Shown one piece after another: positions 19,260 through 28,298 of a stretch of DNA of 64,000 nucleotides. Origin of the DNA: Candidatus Polarisedimenticolaceae bacterium (GTDB taxonomy: Bacteria > Acidobacteriota > Polarisedimenticolia > Polarisedimenticolales > DASRJG01). The notes under the pieces are model-generated. The model had not been told where the DNA came from. It saw nothing but the letters and a program-made list of their open reading frames with translations, and searched no databases. Within the stretch, counting starts at the first letter, position 1; each line of letters opens with the position of its first letter. The stretch lies in contig DASUCV010000002.1 of the NCBI GenBank assembly GCA_036275915.1, forward strand, positions 124,001 through 188,000, written 5' to 3'. The translations under genes were made by a program, and so were the position numbers.

Positions 19260-20042
19260 ATGCGTCTCGTTCGCGCGATCAGCCGCGCTGCGGCTGCTAT
19301 CTCCATCCTCGCCACCGTCACGCTCGCCTCGGCGGCGGTCCCCTACGTCCTGATCAACGGGAGCAACTACGAAGAGGGGTGCTTCGCGCCGTGCGCGTGC
19401 CCCGTCCTCATCGACGCTCCGCTCTTCGGAACGCTCCAGATGGACTTCGCCGGCCCCGGCGACACGTTCGACCTTTACTCCATTCCCGACGTGCATTGGT
19501 TCACGGCCAACGCGACCACGTCACGGCGCATCACGGGAAGCGGCACGTACAAGGTCGGCGAGCTGTCGACGGATCAGGACATGGAGCTCGACCTCTCGAT
19601 CGACGGCGCCGCTCTCGAGCACTTCTCGAGCGGTCTCGTCAACGCCAACGTGCCGTTCCCCGATCTCGCGGTGTCGATCTCGAAGCACGGCGGCGTCTGC
19701 CAGGACACCGTGATGGACCTGAAGGCCCGTCCGGTGCCGCACCTGGCGGTCGAGCGCGACTCGCTCGTGTGGGACGGCGGCCTCGAGATCCCCGGCTACG
19801 ACGTCGTCGTCGGGAAGCTCCGCGACCTGCGCGAGAGCGGCGGCGATTTCTCGCTGGCGATCACGCGCTGCGCCGCGAACGACCTCCACGATCACACGAT
19901 GCCGTTCCCCGATCCCACGGCGGCCGACGAAGCGCAATTCATCCTCGTCCGCGCCGCCGGCAGCACCTACGACACGTTCGCGCCGAGCCAGGTGCGCTCG
20001 CGCGATGCGGGGATCGCGGCGTCGCCGAACGCGTGCCCTTGA
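19260..20042 (+). CDS. Secreted hypothetical protein
   Basis: 260 aa with a clear Sec signal peptide (MRLVRAISRAAAAISILATVTLASA). The mature part has a Cys-rich beginning (CFAPCACPVL) and beta-rich segments, no membrane anchor and no catalytic motif I recognise. The first block FGTLQMDFAGPGDTFDLYSI and the second half look weakly duplicated. GGGAGG lies upstream of the ATG. The flanking gaps (19113-19259 and 20043-20216) hold no other recognisable feature. Confidence 0.7.
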   Translation: MRLVRAISRAAAAISILATVTLASAAVPYVLINGSNYEEGCFAPCACPVLIDAPLFGTLQMDFAGPGDTFDLYSIPDVHWFTANATTSRRITGSGTYKVGELSTDQDMELDLSIDGAALEHFSSGLVNANVPFPDLAVSISKHGGVCQDTVMDLKARPVPHLAVERDSLVWDGGLEIPGYDVVVGKLRDLRESGGDFSLAITRCAANDLHDHTMPFPDPTAADEAQFILVRAAGSTYDTFAPSQVRSRDAGIAASPNACP

Positions 20043-20216
20043 TCCGCCGTCCGTTGTAGAGTCCCGGTCCATGACGCCGCTTTCGCGACCCGGAGGGGGG
20101 AGCTGTGTAACCGTCCGCGCCCAGGGGCCCTCTAGCAGGTCGACAGCGGTTTCCCGGGCTTGCCGGGATGCCGACCGGAGGCACGCTTGGAATTGGTCTT
20201 CCCCTGGTCGTTGACG

Positions 20217-20747
20217 ATGACCCTCGGCCCGTTGCGCGATACGGCCGAGCGGGAGCTCGTCGCCGCCAGCCGGGAGGGCGACCGGGCGGCCTTCGGCGAG
20301 CTGATCCGGCGTCACGAGCACCGCGTGTTCCGGCTTGCGGGGCGCTTCTTTCGGGGGCGAGAGGATGTCGAGGAGGTCGCCCAGGAGACCTTCCTGACCG
20401 CCTGGCGCCGGCTGGGGACCTACGAAGCGCGAGCCCCCTTCGAGCACTGGATCACGCGGGTCTGCCTGAGGTCGTGCTACGCGCGCCTCGGCGCCGAGCG
20501 GCGGCGCCGGGAGCCGCTGTCATCCGTCGAGCCGGTGGCGCCGGCACGCGATCCGAACGCGGCGATCGAGGTCGAGCGGCTGCTGGCCAGGCTCGCCCCG
20601 GCCGACCGGTTCGTCCTCCTCCTCCTGGACGGGGAAGGTTGGAGCGTCCAGGAGATCGCCGCGCGGATCGGCTGGTCGGCGACCAACGTCAAGGTGCGCG
20701 CGTTTCGCGCCCGCCGGCGCCTCCGTGCACTCCTGGAGCAGGGATGA
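20217..20747 (+). CDS. ECF-type RNA polymerase sigma factor
   Basis: 176 aa from the ATG at 20217; a start at 20160 is also open. Region 2 is clear (FGELIRRHEHRVFRLAGRFFRGREDVEEVAQETFLTAWRRL), as is the region 4 helix-turn-helix (LARLAPADRFVLLLLDGEGWSVQEIAARIGWSATNVKVRAFRARRRL). It heads a three-gene operon with 4-bp overlaps. The second gene is a membrane protein suited to be its anti-sigma factor and the third a Spy/CpxP-like periplasmic protein, the layout of envelope or metal-stress sigma systems. Confidence 0.92.
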   Translation: MTLGPLRDTAERELVAASREGDRAAFGELIRRHEHRVFRLAGRFFRGREDVEEVAQETFLTAWRRLGTYEARAPFEHWITRVCLRSCYARLGAERRRREPLSSVEPVAPARDPNAAIEVERLLARLAPADRFVLLLLDGEGWSVQEIAARIGWSATNVKVRAFRARRRLRALLEQG

Positions 20748-21067
20748 AGCGCGAAGACCTCGAGCGCCGCGAGCGGGCGTTCCACGACGCCCTGCGCGAC
20801 CGCCACGCGCGGATCGATCCGGACGGGTCGTTCTCCCGGCGCGTTCTCGAGCGCCTTCCCGCCGAGCGCGAGTGGGGCCTCGATTGGGCGGCGTGGCGCG
20901 TTCTACCGGCTTCCGTGGCGCTCGCCGGTGTCCTCGCCGTCGCGGCGCTGATCACCCACGGGCGGACGGTGGCGGTGGCGACGAACGCCGCTCCGTCCAC
21001 GTCGGCGGCATCCTCCGAGTCCGATCCGCTCGAGTGGCTGCTCGAGGGCGGCCAGGTGACCCGGTGA
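20744..21067 (+). CDS. Single-helix membrane protein, probable anti-sigma factor
   Basis: 107 aa, ATGA overlap with the sigma gene. The cytoplasmic part (1-48) is highly charged. One membrane helix (about 52-67, LPASVALAGVLAVAALI) is followed by a short Ser/Thr-rich periplasmic tail. Position, coupling and topology fit an anti-sigma factor, but no zinc-binding anti-sigma motif is seen. Confidence 0.65.
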   Translation: MKREDLERRERAFHDALRDRHARIDPDGSFSRRVLERLPAEREWGLDWAAWRVLPASVALAGVLAVAALITHGRTVAVATNAAPSTSAASSESDPLEWLLEGGQVTR

Positions 21068-21555
21068 GCCGCTTCGTCGCGCTCGCTGCGGCGATCGCCC
21101 TCGTCCTCTCGGGGATGATGATCGGCGCCTTCGGGGCGTACCTGCTCCTCCACCGCCCCGGCGCGGGACCGATGGGGCCTCCCCCGCCCGGACCGATGCG
21201 TCCGATGGGACCGCCCGGGTTCGGTCCACCCGGACCTGGCGGGCCAGGCGGGCCCGGACAGCCATTCACGCGTGAGATGGACATGCGCCTCGAGCTGACT
21301 GCGGAACAGCGCGACAAGATCCAGGACATCCTCGAGGACAGCCGCAAGGAAGCCGACGCGCTCCGTCGCGAGCTGCGGCCGAAGCTCGAAGCGCACCTCG
21401 ATGCCGTTCGGCGGAAGATCGCCGACGTGCTCACTGCCGATCAGAGAAAAACGTTTGACGCGCTTGTGAAGGACGACAAGCGACGCGCCGACAAGCTGTT
21501 CCTCGACGGGCCGCCGATGGGACCGCAGGGGCCGCCGCCTCCCCCTCCCTTCTAG
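21064..21555 (+). CDS. Spy/CpxP-like periplasmic protein with Pro/Gly-rich region
   Basis: 163 aa, GTGA overlap. An N-terminal signal anchor (1-29) is followed by a Pro-Gly-Met-rich stretch (32-68). A helical domain then carries two LTxxQ motifs, LTAEQRDKIQDILEDSRKEAD and LTADQRKTFDALVKDDKRRAD, the hallmark of the Spy/CpxP/CnrX-type sensor fold. It ends with another PPMGPQGPPPPPPF tail. In related systems such proteins sense misfolded protein or metal and control the sigma/anti-sigma pair. Confidence 0.78.
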   Translation: MSRFVALAAAIALVLSGMMIGAFGAYLLLHRPGAGPMGPPPPGPMRPMGPPGFGPPGPGGPGGPGQPFTREMDMRLELTAEQRDKIQDILEDSRKEADALRRELRPKLEAHLDAVRRKIADVLTADQRKTFDALVKDDKRRADKLFLDGPPMGPQGPPPPPPF

Positions 21556-21557
21556 GG

Positions 21558-21578
21558 AAATGGGGACAGTCCCCATTT
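21558..21578. repeat. Palindromic GGGGACAGTCCCC repeat downstream of the sigma operon
   Basis: The 13-mer at 21562-21574 is extended to an almost perfect 21-bp palindrome by flanking AAAT and ATTT. It starts 3 bp after the stop codon of the Spy-like gene, a position where it could act as a transcript-end hairpin. Confidence 0.8.
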
Positions 21579-21672
21579 TCTTCTCAACTCAACTGTAACC
21601 GCCGGCTCGGCCGCGCGCTCTTCATGGGCACGGGCGCCGGATACGGCGAGCGTCCGGGAGAAGGGGGCGACC

Positions 21673-23247
21673 ATGAGTGCGAAGGCGATCCGGGCGGCGT
21701 TGGCGTTCGTCATCCTGTCGGGGGCCGGCGCGTTGACGTTTGCGCAGCAGGGTCCGCCGCCGCCTCCGCCGCCGCTGCCGCCGGTCCCCGTGCCCTCGGA
21801 GAACCCCATCACCGAGAACAAGCGCGTGCTCGGCAAGATCCTGTTCTGGGACGAGCAGGTCTCCGGAGACAGCACCGTCGCTTGCGGTACCTGCCACTCC
21901 TCGAATCGCTCCGGCACCGATCTCCGGATCGGGATCAATCCCGGCCCGGACGCGAACTTCAGCACCCCCGACGACAACATCCGCTCGTCACCCGGCGTGC
22001 GCCACGCCGACGTCAACGGCAACCTCGTCCAGGATCCCGTCTTCGGATTCAACGTCCAGGTGACGCGCCGCGCCGCGAACGCCGCGGTGCATGCGGCCTA
22101 CACGCCCGAGGCGTTCTGGGACGGCCGCGCCAAGACGAACTTCATCGATCCCGACACCGGCCAGACGGCGATCGCCACCGGCGGCGCCCTCGAGAACCAG
22201 GCGCTCGCGCCGATCCTGAGCTCGGTCGAGATGGGCCGCGACAGCCGCTCGTGGGCCGACGTCGTGAAGAAGCTCGCGATCAGCGAACCGCTCGGGAACG
22301 CGACGAAGGTCCCGGCCGACGTGATCCCCGCGATCGCCGCGCACGCGACCTACCCCTCGCTTTTCCAGGCCGCGTTCGGCGACCCGGCGATCACCGCCGA
22401 ACGGATCGCCTTCGCGATCGCGACGTATGAGCGGACGCTCATCCCGAATCAGACGCCGTGGGATCTCTTCGTCGCGGGCAACCCGACCGCGATGACCCCG
22501 GGCCAGGTGCAGGGCTGGAACTTCTTCCGCGGCTCGCCGTGCGCCGCCTGCCACACGCCGCCCAATTTCACGAATTACTCCTACCGGAACATCGGCGTGC
22601 GGCCGCCGACGGACGACACCGGGCGCGAAGAGGTGACCGGCTTCGATTCGGACCGCGGCAAGTTCAAGGTCCCGACGCTGCGCGGTGTGGGACTGAAGGT
22701 CTCCTACATGCACAACGGCGTCTTCTCGGACCTCCAGCAGGTCATCGCGCACTACCGGCCGAACAACCCTGCGATCTTCCTCGACAACATCGACCCGCTC
22801 CTCCCGGTGCCGGTGCCCCCCGACCAGGGGCCCGCCCTGGTCGACTTCATGGCGAACGCGCTGACCGACCCGCGCGTCGCCGCGGGGACCTTCCCGTTCG
22901 ATCAGCCGTCGCTCAGCGCCGGCGCGTTACCCCAGCTCTCGTTCGACGCGGACAAGGTGACCCTGCGTTGGCCCGCGATCGGCGGGATCGCCCTCTACAC
23001 CATGTACCGCGGCAACCTCGAGGACCTCGTCGACTTCAACGGCGACGGCCTTCCCGACCACGGCTACGGCGTCTGCATGAACGGGAGCGATCCCGACCCC
23101 ACGGACACGACGTACGTCGACAACGAGGTCCCGCTCGAGGGGCACGGGTTCTTCTACGTGAAGGGCGTGCGCGACGGCAGCGTCGATCGCGGCCTCGGCG
23201 TGACGTCGTCGGTGCAGGCGCGCGTGCCGGCGGCGAGCTGTCCCTAG
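21673..23247 (+). CDS. Di-haem cytochrome c peroxidase/MauG family protein with C-terminal FN3-like domain
   Basis: 524 aa. A signal peptide (1-25) and a run of prolines (28-40) precede the peroxidase domain. The first haem site is CGTCH at 71-75 within LGKILFWDEQVSGDSTVACGTCH, and the second is CAACHTPPNFTN near 290. PTLRGVGLKVSYMHNGVFSDLQQVIAHY is the conserved C-terminal lobe. From about 415 a beta-sandwich-like domain (VTLRWPAIGGIALYTMYRG ... ASCP) is added, which typical bacterial peroxidases of about 350 aa lack. It may reduce periplasmic H2O2 or oxidise a protein partner. Confidence 0.88.
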   Translation: MSAKAIRAALAFVILSGAGALTFAQQGPPPPPPPLPPVPVPSENPITENKRVLGKILFWDEQVSGDSTVACGTCHSSNRSGTDLRIGINPGPDANFSTPDDNIRSSPGVRHADVNGNLVQDPVFGFNVQVTRRAANAAVHAAYTPEAFWDGRAKTNFIDPDTGQTAIATGGALENQALAPILSSVEMGRDSRSWADVVKKLAISEPLGNATKVPADVIPAIAAHATYPSLFQAAFGDPAITAERIAFAIATYERTLIPNQTPWDLFVAGNPTAMTPGQVQGWNFFRGSPCAACHTPPNFTNYSYRNIGVRPPTDDTGREEVTGFDSDRGKFKVPTLRGVGLKVSYMHNGVFSDLQQVIAHYRPNNPAIFLDNIDPLLPVPVPPDQGPALVDFMANALTDPRVAAGTFPFDQPSLSAGALPQLSFDADKVTLRWPAIGGIALYTMYRGNLEDLVDFNGDGLPDHGYGVCMNGSDPDPTDTTYVDNEVPLEGHGFFYVKGVRDGSVDRGLGVTSSVQARVPAASCP

Positions 23248-23258
23248 GTCGTGGACTT

Positions 23259-24197
23259 TCACGGTTGCGTTGGCGCGATGCTTTCGCTTCGATCTCCGTG
23301 TAGCCACGCTTCCATCCGAACGCGCTGCGACTCGCGTTCCGCATCCCGCCGAAGGCGGTAGGTCGGCCCCTCGGTTTCGCGGTCGCGCCAGAATTGCTGC
23401 GCACGGCGAATGTCCGCCTTACACGCGTCGCAATAGTCGTGCATGAAGTGGTCCAACAGGCCTGGAAAGAAATTGCGAGCGATCACACGCGGCGTGGGAT
23501 GAGCCATCGGGCAGTCGAGCGATGTGCAATGTCCCTGGTGCTGTCCCCCGCGCTCGTGTTGCGGGTTCTGGACAAGTCCGAGCACATGTCCGAATTCGTG
23601 GACGAGGGTCATCTCCTCCATCCGGTCGAAGCTCAGCCATAGGTGTGCGTACCGTGCGTGCGCGTCGCGCGACACGCTGACGAAGGACACCGGGATCGCT
23701 TTGCCATCGTGCAGGGTCCACACGGTCGACGAATAACCGAAGTAGCCGGCGCCGAGCTCGGGAACGAAGAGCACGTACCGCCACTCGGTTCCCGCCACGA
23801 GTGCGCGCTCCGCCCTCGCGTACGTGTCGGCGATGCGCCGCATCGCGTCGCCCGAGCCCTTCAGCTCGTTCCATCGCGCGAGGGGAATCTCCTGATCGAC
23901 GATGACCTCGCAGGGATGTCGGTTCGGACTGTACTCGTGCAGGATCGCCTCGAGGCCACCGATCGTCTCCGGTCCCGGCTTGCACCCTTCGACCCAGGCG
24001 ATCTCGACCACCGTGACCCGGGAGAAACCGTCACCAAGCAACCACGGGTCGAGCTGCTCGGCGAGCTTCTCGACCGGGTACGGCGCGCTCGAATCCTCCA
24101 GGGAGGGATAACGTGGCAGCAGTCGAAAGCCAACGGCCAGGACGACCAGGGTCGTTGCTGCCGCGATCGAGATCCGGCGGAACGTCAGCGATGGCAC
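23259..24197 (-). CDS. Membrane-anchored archaemetzincin-like metalloprotease
   Basis: 312 aa, GTG start. An N-terminal helix (about 8-27) would hold it in the membrane. The zinc motif HEFGHVLGL is followed by a 15-residue spacer, then CTSLDCPM and further on CDAC. This matches the archaemetzincin pattern (HExxHxxG, C-x4-C-x-M, CxxC), but with a longer spacer before the first Cys and Gln where the third zinc ligand of metzincins is expected. A nearby His (QNPQH or HQGH) may replace it. It converges with the peroxidase gene, 11 bp apart. Confidence 0.72.
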   Translation of the reverse strand: MPSLTFRRISIAAATTLVVLAVGFRLLPRYPSLEDSSAPYPVEKLAEQLDPWLLGDGFSRVTVVEIAWVEGCKPGPETIGGLEAILHEYSPNRHPCEVIVDQEIPLARWNELKGSGDAMRRIADTYARAERALVAGTEWRYVLFVPELGAGYFGYSSTVWTLHDGKAIPVSFVSVSRDAHARYAHLWLSFDRMEEMTLVHEFGHVLGLVQNPQHERGGQHQGHCTSLDCPMAHPTPRVIARNFFPGLLDHFMHDYCDACKADIRRAQQFWRDRETEGPTYRLRRDAERESQRVRMEAWLHGDRSESIAPTQP

Positions 24198-24243
24198 GTA
24201 CGCCCTCGGAGCGGTTACCCCGTATCATGCGCCTCTCCGACCG

Positions 24244-25047
24244 ATGAGCTCCTATCGATTCTGCCGAACCGACGACATCCAGCTCCTCGTGGACGCGTTG
24301 AACCGTTGCGCGCCCGAGGGACGTGCCACCGTCGACGGCTTCAAGCGCGACATCCGCGAGCTGGGCGTCTGGTGCTCGAGCTGCATGGTCGCGTTCGATG
24401 GTCCCGAGCCGGTCGGCGTGCTCATCGGGTGCAAGCGGCCGCCGGAAACGTTCGTCCGCATGATCGCCGTGCATCAAGAACATCGCCGCAAAGGCCATGC
24501 GCGCCATCTCCTGACTTCGCTGTCGGCGAAGCTCGCGATCCTCGGGCCGCCGAGGCTCGTGGCCGAGGTGCCGGAGGACGATGCGGCTGCACAGGCGCTC
24601 TTCGCCGCTTGCGGCTGGCGCGAGACGGGACGGTTCGCCGATCTCGTGTTCGATGTCTCGTCGTCCCCCGCGCCACCTGACGGCCTGATCCATGACGCGG
24701 GATACGAGGAGCTGAAGGACACCTTCGCCGCGTCGGACGCGTCCTCTTGGGAACGTAGGCCGGCAACGCTCGACGCACGGTCGCAGCGCCTCCGCGGGCT
24801 CGTCTTCACGGGCGTGGAACGCGTTGATGCGTCGCTCGTCCACGACGCGGGAATAGTGTGGGCCATGAGCCATGAGCGCGATGTTGCCGGACGAACGGCG
24901 CTCCGCGCCCTGGCCGGGGAGCTCGTGCTGCGGAACGGAGGGGCGATCGCGCCGCGCGTCCTGCTAGGCGACGAGGTCGACGAGGCGCCGTGGATCCGGC
25001 CGGGAGCCGTGACGCTGCGCTTCGTTGCCGAAGCGCGGGGCGCGTAG
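24244..25047 (+). CDS. GNAT acetyltransferase, two-domain
   Basis: 267 aa. Residues about 1-140 form a GNAT domain, with VRMIAVHQEHRRKGHARHLLTSLSAKL giving the acetyl-CoA binding loop. The second half (150-267) repeats the same general pattern weakly (ERDVAGRTALRALAGELVLRNGG). Substrate unknown. It is divergent from the protease gene. Confidence 0.75.
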   Translation: MSSYRFCRTDDIQLLVDALNRCAPEGRATVDGFKRDIRELGVWCSSCMVAFDGPEPVGVLIGCKRPPETFVRMIAVHQEHRRKGHARHLLTSLSAKLAILGPPRLVAEVPEDDAAAQALFAACGWRETGRFADLVFDVSSSPAPPDGLIHDAGYEELKDTFAASDASSWERRPATLDARSQRLRGLVFTGVERVDASLVHDAGIVWAMSHERDVAGRTALRALAGELVLRNGGAIAPRVLLGDEVDEAPWIRPGAVTLRFVAEARGA

Positions 25048-25117
25048 AAGCTCGCTTTTTCGGCGGTTCTGGCACTTCCATCCTCCATCGCCATATTCGG
25101 GAGAGGAGGACCGCGCC

Positions 25118-25651
25118 ATGACGCGATGCGACTTCTGCGGATCGACGATTCTCTTCGGCGGCAAGTCGTCGAACGGTCACCGCTTCTGCAACGACCGGTG
25201 CGCGCAGCGGGGACTCTTGATCTCGATCTCGAACACGATTCCGGAAGCCGAGGTTCAGCAGCAGGTGTGGCAAACCCATCAGGGGCGCTGCCCGAAATGC
25301 GCCGGGCCGGGGCCGATCGACGTGCACGTCAGCCACCGCGTGTGGTCGGCGCTCGTGGTGACGAGCTGGCGGAGCCAGCCGCGGATCTCGTGCCGGTCGT
25401 GCGGAACGAAGGCGCAGGCGGGGGACCTGGCGTTCTCGCTCGTCTGCGGCTGGTGGGGATTCCCGTGGGGCCTTTTGCTCACGCCGGTTCAGATCGGCCG
25501 TGATGTCGCCGGCATGGTCAAGGGACCGGACCCGGCGCAGCCATCGGATTCGCTGAAGAAGATGGTGCGGATGCAGATGGCGGCGAATGCGGTGGCGGCG
25601 AAGGCGCCGGTGACTCCCGGCACGTCGCGCGTGCCGGTCGGCACGCGCTAG
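25118..25651 (+). CDS. Zinc-ribbon protein of unknown function
   Basis: 177 aa from the ATG at 25118, with GAGAGGAGGA upstream; the longer open frame from 25025 overlaps the acetyltransferase and is rejected. Several Cys pairs are present (CDFCGS, FCNDRC, CPKCAG, CRSCGT), so two zinc ribbons are likely. The following segment FSLVCGWWGFPWGLLLTPVQIG is hydrophobic and may touch the membrane. Confidence 0.72.
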   Translation: MTRCDFCGSTILFGGKSSNGHRFCNDRCAQRGLLISISNTIPEAEVQQQVWQTHQGRCPKCAGPGPIDVHVSHRVWSALVVTSWRSQPRISCRSCGTKAQAGDLAFSLVCGWWGFPWGLLLTPVQIGRDVAGMVKGPDPAQPSDSLKKMVRMQMAANAVAAKAPVTPGTSRVPVGTR

Positions 25652-25652
25652 G

Positions 25653-26033
25653 TCAGACGCGGCCCCCACCGCGCCCACGGCGGCTTTCGGCGACCGTGCG
25701 ATCGTGCGCCTCCTCCTCCGGCCTCTCGCTCTCGGCAGCGCGTGACGGCAACCCCGAATCGGCGGTCATGAGGCGGACGCCGCGCGCCATGAACGTGATG
25801 AGGAGCGGGGTCGCGGCGCCGACGTTGAAGGCGAGGATCCGCTTGTCGATTTCATAGGCGACGGCGAGCAGGCCCGCGAGCGCCGCGAGAACGGTCCGCG
25901 TCACCCAGAAGCCGGCCTTGCGATAGCGGGGCGGGAGCGAGCGGCGGGGCGACGAGTACAGAGCGACGAGCGTGACGACCTCGACCGCCGCGCTTCCGAG
26001 GAATCCCCAGCCGAACGTCTCGTACGCTGTCAT
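25653..26033 (-). CDS. Small membrane protein
   Basis: 126 aa. Three hydrophobic segments (about 8-27, 43-62, 68-82) are followed by a charged, Arg/Glu-rich C-terminal tail. No family recognised. It overlaps the next upstream gene by 4 bp, so the two are co-expressed. Confidence 0.62.
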   Translation of the reverse strand: MTAYETFGWGFLGSAAVEVVTLVALYSSPRRSLPPRYRKAGFWVTRTVLAALAGLLAVAYEIDKRILAFNVGAATPLLITFMARGVRLMTADSGLPSRAAESERPEEEAHDRTVAESRRGRGGGRV

Positions 26034-26338
26034 CCTCGATCGGTTTCCTCCACCGTGTCGGAGGCGAGGTCCGCTTCGGTCTCCTCGCGTGCCTCTTGAC
26101 GGATCAGCTCGCGCACGCCGTTCAGGAGCGCGTGCTCCTTCTCAGGCGACAGCTCGCGCGCCTGCATTTCCTGCTTGAACCAGTCGACCATCCGGCGCGC
26201 CCGATGGTTGACGCGCCGGTCGGGAATCGCCTCGGAGCTCTCGCTCCCCCGGGTTTGCTTTCCGTCGGCCGCGTCGAGGTTCGCCACGTACTCGACGAGG
26301 AAGCGCTTGAGCCGCTTATCGCGCCGCTGAGAGCTCAT
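26030..26338 (-). CDS. Hypothetical small charged protein
   Basis: 102 aa, highly charged, no signal or helix for the membrane. DRRVNHRARRMVDWFKQEMQARELSPEKEHALLNGVRELIRQE suggests a helical protein. It is coupled to the membrane protein by a 4-bp overlap. Function unknown. Confidence 0.6.
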   Translation of the reverse strand: MSSQRRDKRLKRFLVEYVANLDAADGKQTRGSESSEAIPDRRVNHRARRMVDWFKQEMQARELSPEKEHALLNGVRELIRQEAREETEADLASDTVEETDRG

Positions 26339-26574
26339 GCCATCGCTCCTTCCACCCCACCGTGAGTGTGGTCCCAGTTGTGCCGCGCCGCAATTTCATG
26401 CTCGTAACACTGCCGTGGCGCCGGCCGGCGGAACGGCGACGTCGCCGCTTTTCCACAAGAGCTCTGCCTTGCAAACGTCCCGCGGATCGCGAGGACGTGA
26501 CGCAGGACGGCATTGACGGAGCATGTCGAACGCCTCGATCGAAACGTCCCCGCCAGCAATCCGTATCATCCCCC

Positions 26575-27243
26575 ATGTCCGAGCAAGAAGACCGCCTCGC
26601 CGAGAAGCTCCGCGGCTTCGGACCGCTCGGGAGCGCCGCGTCGCTCGTCGTCCTCCTGTTCGGGCCGGTGCTCGAGCCGTTCAACTTGCTTCCGGCACTG
26701 GCGTGGATCCACTACTCGAAGACGCCGTGGAGCGACCTCGGCCTGGCGAGGCCAAAGAGCTGGCTCACGACGATCGCGGGCGGCGCACTCTTCGGGGCGG
26801 GACTGAAGCTGCTCTTCAAGAGCGTCGTCATGCCGCTCTTCGGCACGCCGACGGTCAACGCGGAGTACCACTACCTTTACGGGAACACCGCCGCGCTGGC
26901 GTCGATCATGATCGTCGCCGTCTTCGGCGCCGGGTTCGGTGAGGAGCTCGTCTACCGCGGCTTCCTCTTCGAGCGGCTCGGGAGGCTGTGGGGACGGAGC
27001 CCGCTCGCGAAGACCGCGATCGTCGCGGTGACGTCGCTTCTGTTCGGGGCGATCCACTACCCGGCGCACGGGATCTACAGCGCGACCCAGGCGGCGCTCG
27101 ACGGGGCGGCGTTCGGGACCGTCTTCGCGATCACAGGACGTCTCTGGCCGCTCGTCGTCGCCCATGCTGCGTTCGACGTGACGGCGGTCCTGATCATTTA
27201 CTTCGGTTGGGAGGAGCGGATCGCCGGCTTGGTGTTCCGCTGA
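26575..27243 (+). CDS. CPBP family intramembrane metalloprotease
   Basis: 222 aa from the ATG at 26575; the frame is open further upstream but the family N-terminus starts here. Six or so membrane helices carry the Abi/CPBP motifs: EELVYRGFLFERL (Glu123, Glu124, Arg128), FGAIHYPAH (His161) and HAAFD (His197, Asp201). These form the intramembrane metal site seen in Rce1-type proteases. Substrate unknown. Confidence 0.88.
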   Translation: MSEQEDRLAEKLRGFGPLGSAASLVVLLFGPVLEPFNLLPALAWIHYSKTPWSDLGLARPKSWLTTIAGGALFGAGLKLLFKSVVMPLFGTPTVNAEYHYLYGNTAALASIMIVAVFGAGFGEELVYRGFLFERLGRLWGRSPLAKTAIVAVTSLLFGAIHYPAHGIYSATQAALDGAAFGTVFAITGRLWPLVVAHAAFDVTAVLIIYFGWEERIAGLVFR

Positions 27244-27259
27244 GGTACGATACGCCGCG

Positions 27260-27712
27260 GTGAACATCGCTCTCCGCAAGGTCGAGCCGGGCGACCTGCC
27301 GACCCTCTTCGAGCACCAGCAAGACCCGGTCGCGAACGCGATGGCGGCTTTTCCCCCGCGCGACCGTGAGGCGTTCGACGCGCACTGGGCACGGATCCTG
27401 AGCGACCCGACCCTCGTCACGCAGACGATCCTCGTCGACGGCGACGTTGCCGGGAACGTCGTCATGTTTCCGAGGGACGGCCGGCATCTGATCGGCTACT
27501 GGATCGGGCGCGAGTGGTGGGGTCAGGGGATCGCGACGGCGGCGTTATGGCGCTTCCTCGAGGTGTTCACGATCCGCCCGTTGCATGCCTTCGTGGCCAC
27601 GACCAACGTCGGGTCGCGTCGCGTCCTCGAGAAGTGCGGCTTCACGCTCGTCGAGGTGCTGCCCCATGGTGACGACGGGGTGCAGGAGGTCCTGATGGTG
27701 CTCGAGCGGTGA
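27260..27712 (+). CDS. GNAT acetyltransferase (RimJ/RimL-like)
   Basis: 150 aa, GTG start. LIGYWIGREWWGQGIATAALWRFLEVFTIRPLHAFVATTNVGSRRVLEKCGF is the classic acetyl-CoA-binding and C-terminal block of the RimJ/RimL group. It overlaps the DUF1697 gene by 4 bp. Substrate unknown. Confidence 0.85.
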   Translation: MNIALRKVEPGDLPTLFEHQQDPVANAMAAFPPRDREAFDAHWARILSDPTLVTQTILVDGDVAGNVVMFPRDGRHLIGYWIGREWWGQGIATAALWRFLEVFTIRPLHAFVATTNVGSRRVLEKCGFTLVEVLPHGDDGVQEVLMVLER

Positions 27713-28248
27713 CCCGGTATGCGGCGTTCCTGCGGGGAATCAACGTCGGTCGCGCCAAGCGCGTCTCGATGGCGGACCTCGCGGGCCTCGTCGAGCGGCT
27801 CGGGTACCGGGAGGTCGTCACCATCTTGAACAGCGGAAACGTCGTGTTCACCGCGCCCGCGTCCCTGCGCGGCGATCCGGGACCCAGGATCGAGCGGGCG
27901 GTCACGGATCAGCTCGGCGTGAGCTCGCGGGTCACCGCCCTCACCTCCGCCGAGGTGAACGCGGCGATCGAGGCGAACACTCTCCTGGACATAGCATCGA
28001 ACCCGTCTCGGCTCCTCGTGGCGATCCTCTCCAAGAAGGTCGACCGCCGTGCGATCCAGGGGCTCGTCCGGCGCGATTGGGCCCCCGGGGCCCTCGTCCA
28101 CGACGGGCGGGCCGCCTTCCTCTGGTGCCCCGACGGGATCCTCGGGAGCCGCCTCGCCAAGGAGTTCGCCGCGGCGATCCGCGACGATGCCACGACCCGC
28201 AACTGGGCGACCATGCTCCGGATCCAGGCGGCGCTGCGGAGCTCGTAG
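27709..28248 (+). CDS. DUF1697 family protein
   Basis: 179 aa, GTG start (GTGA overlap). RYAAFLRGINVGRAKRVSMADLAGLVERLGYREVVTILNSGNVVF is the diagnostic N-terminus of DUF1697. The family has a known fold but no established function. Confidence 0.88.
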   Translation: MTRYAAFLRGINVGRAKRVSMADLAGLVERLGYREVVTILNSGNVVFTAPASLRGDPGPRIERAVTDQLGVSSRVTALTSAEVNAAIEANTLLDIASNPSRLLVAILSKKVDRRAIQGLVRRDWAPGALVHDGRAAFLWCPDGILGSRLAKEFAAAIRDDATTRNWATMLRIQAALRSS

Positions 28249-28298
28249 TCCGCAACACAGTTGACGCAGGCGTCCCCAGACCTAGATTTTCAACGGAT

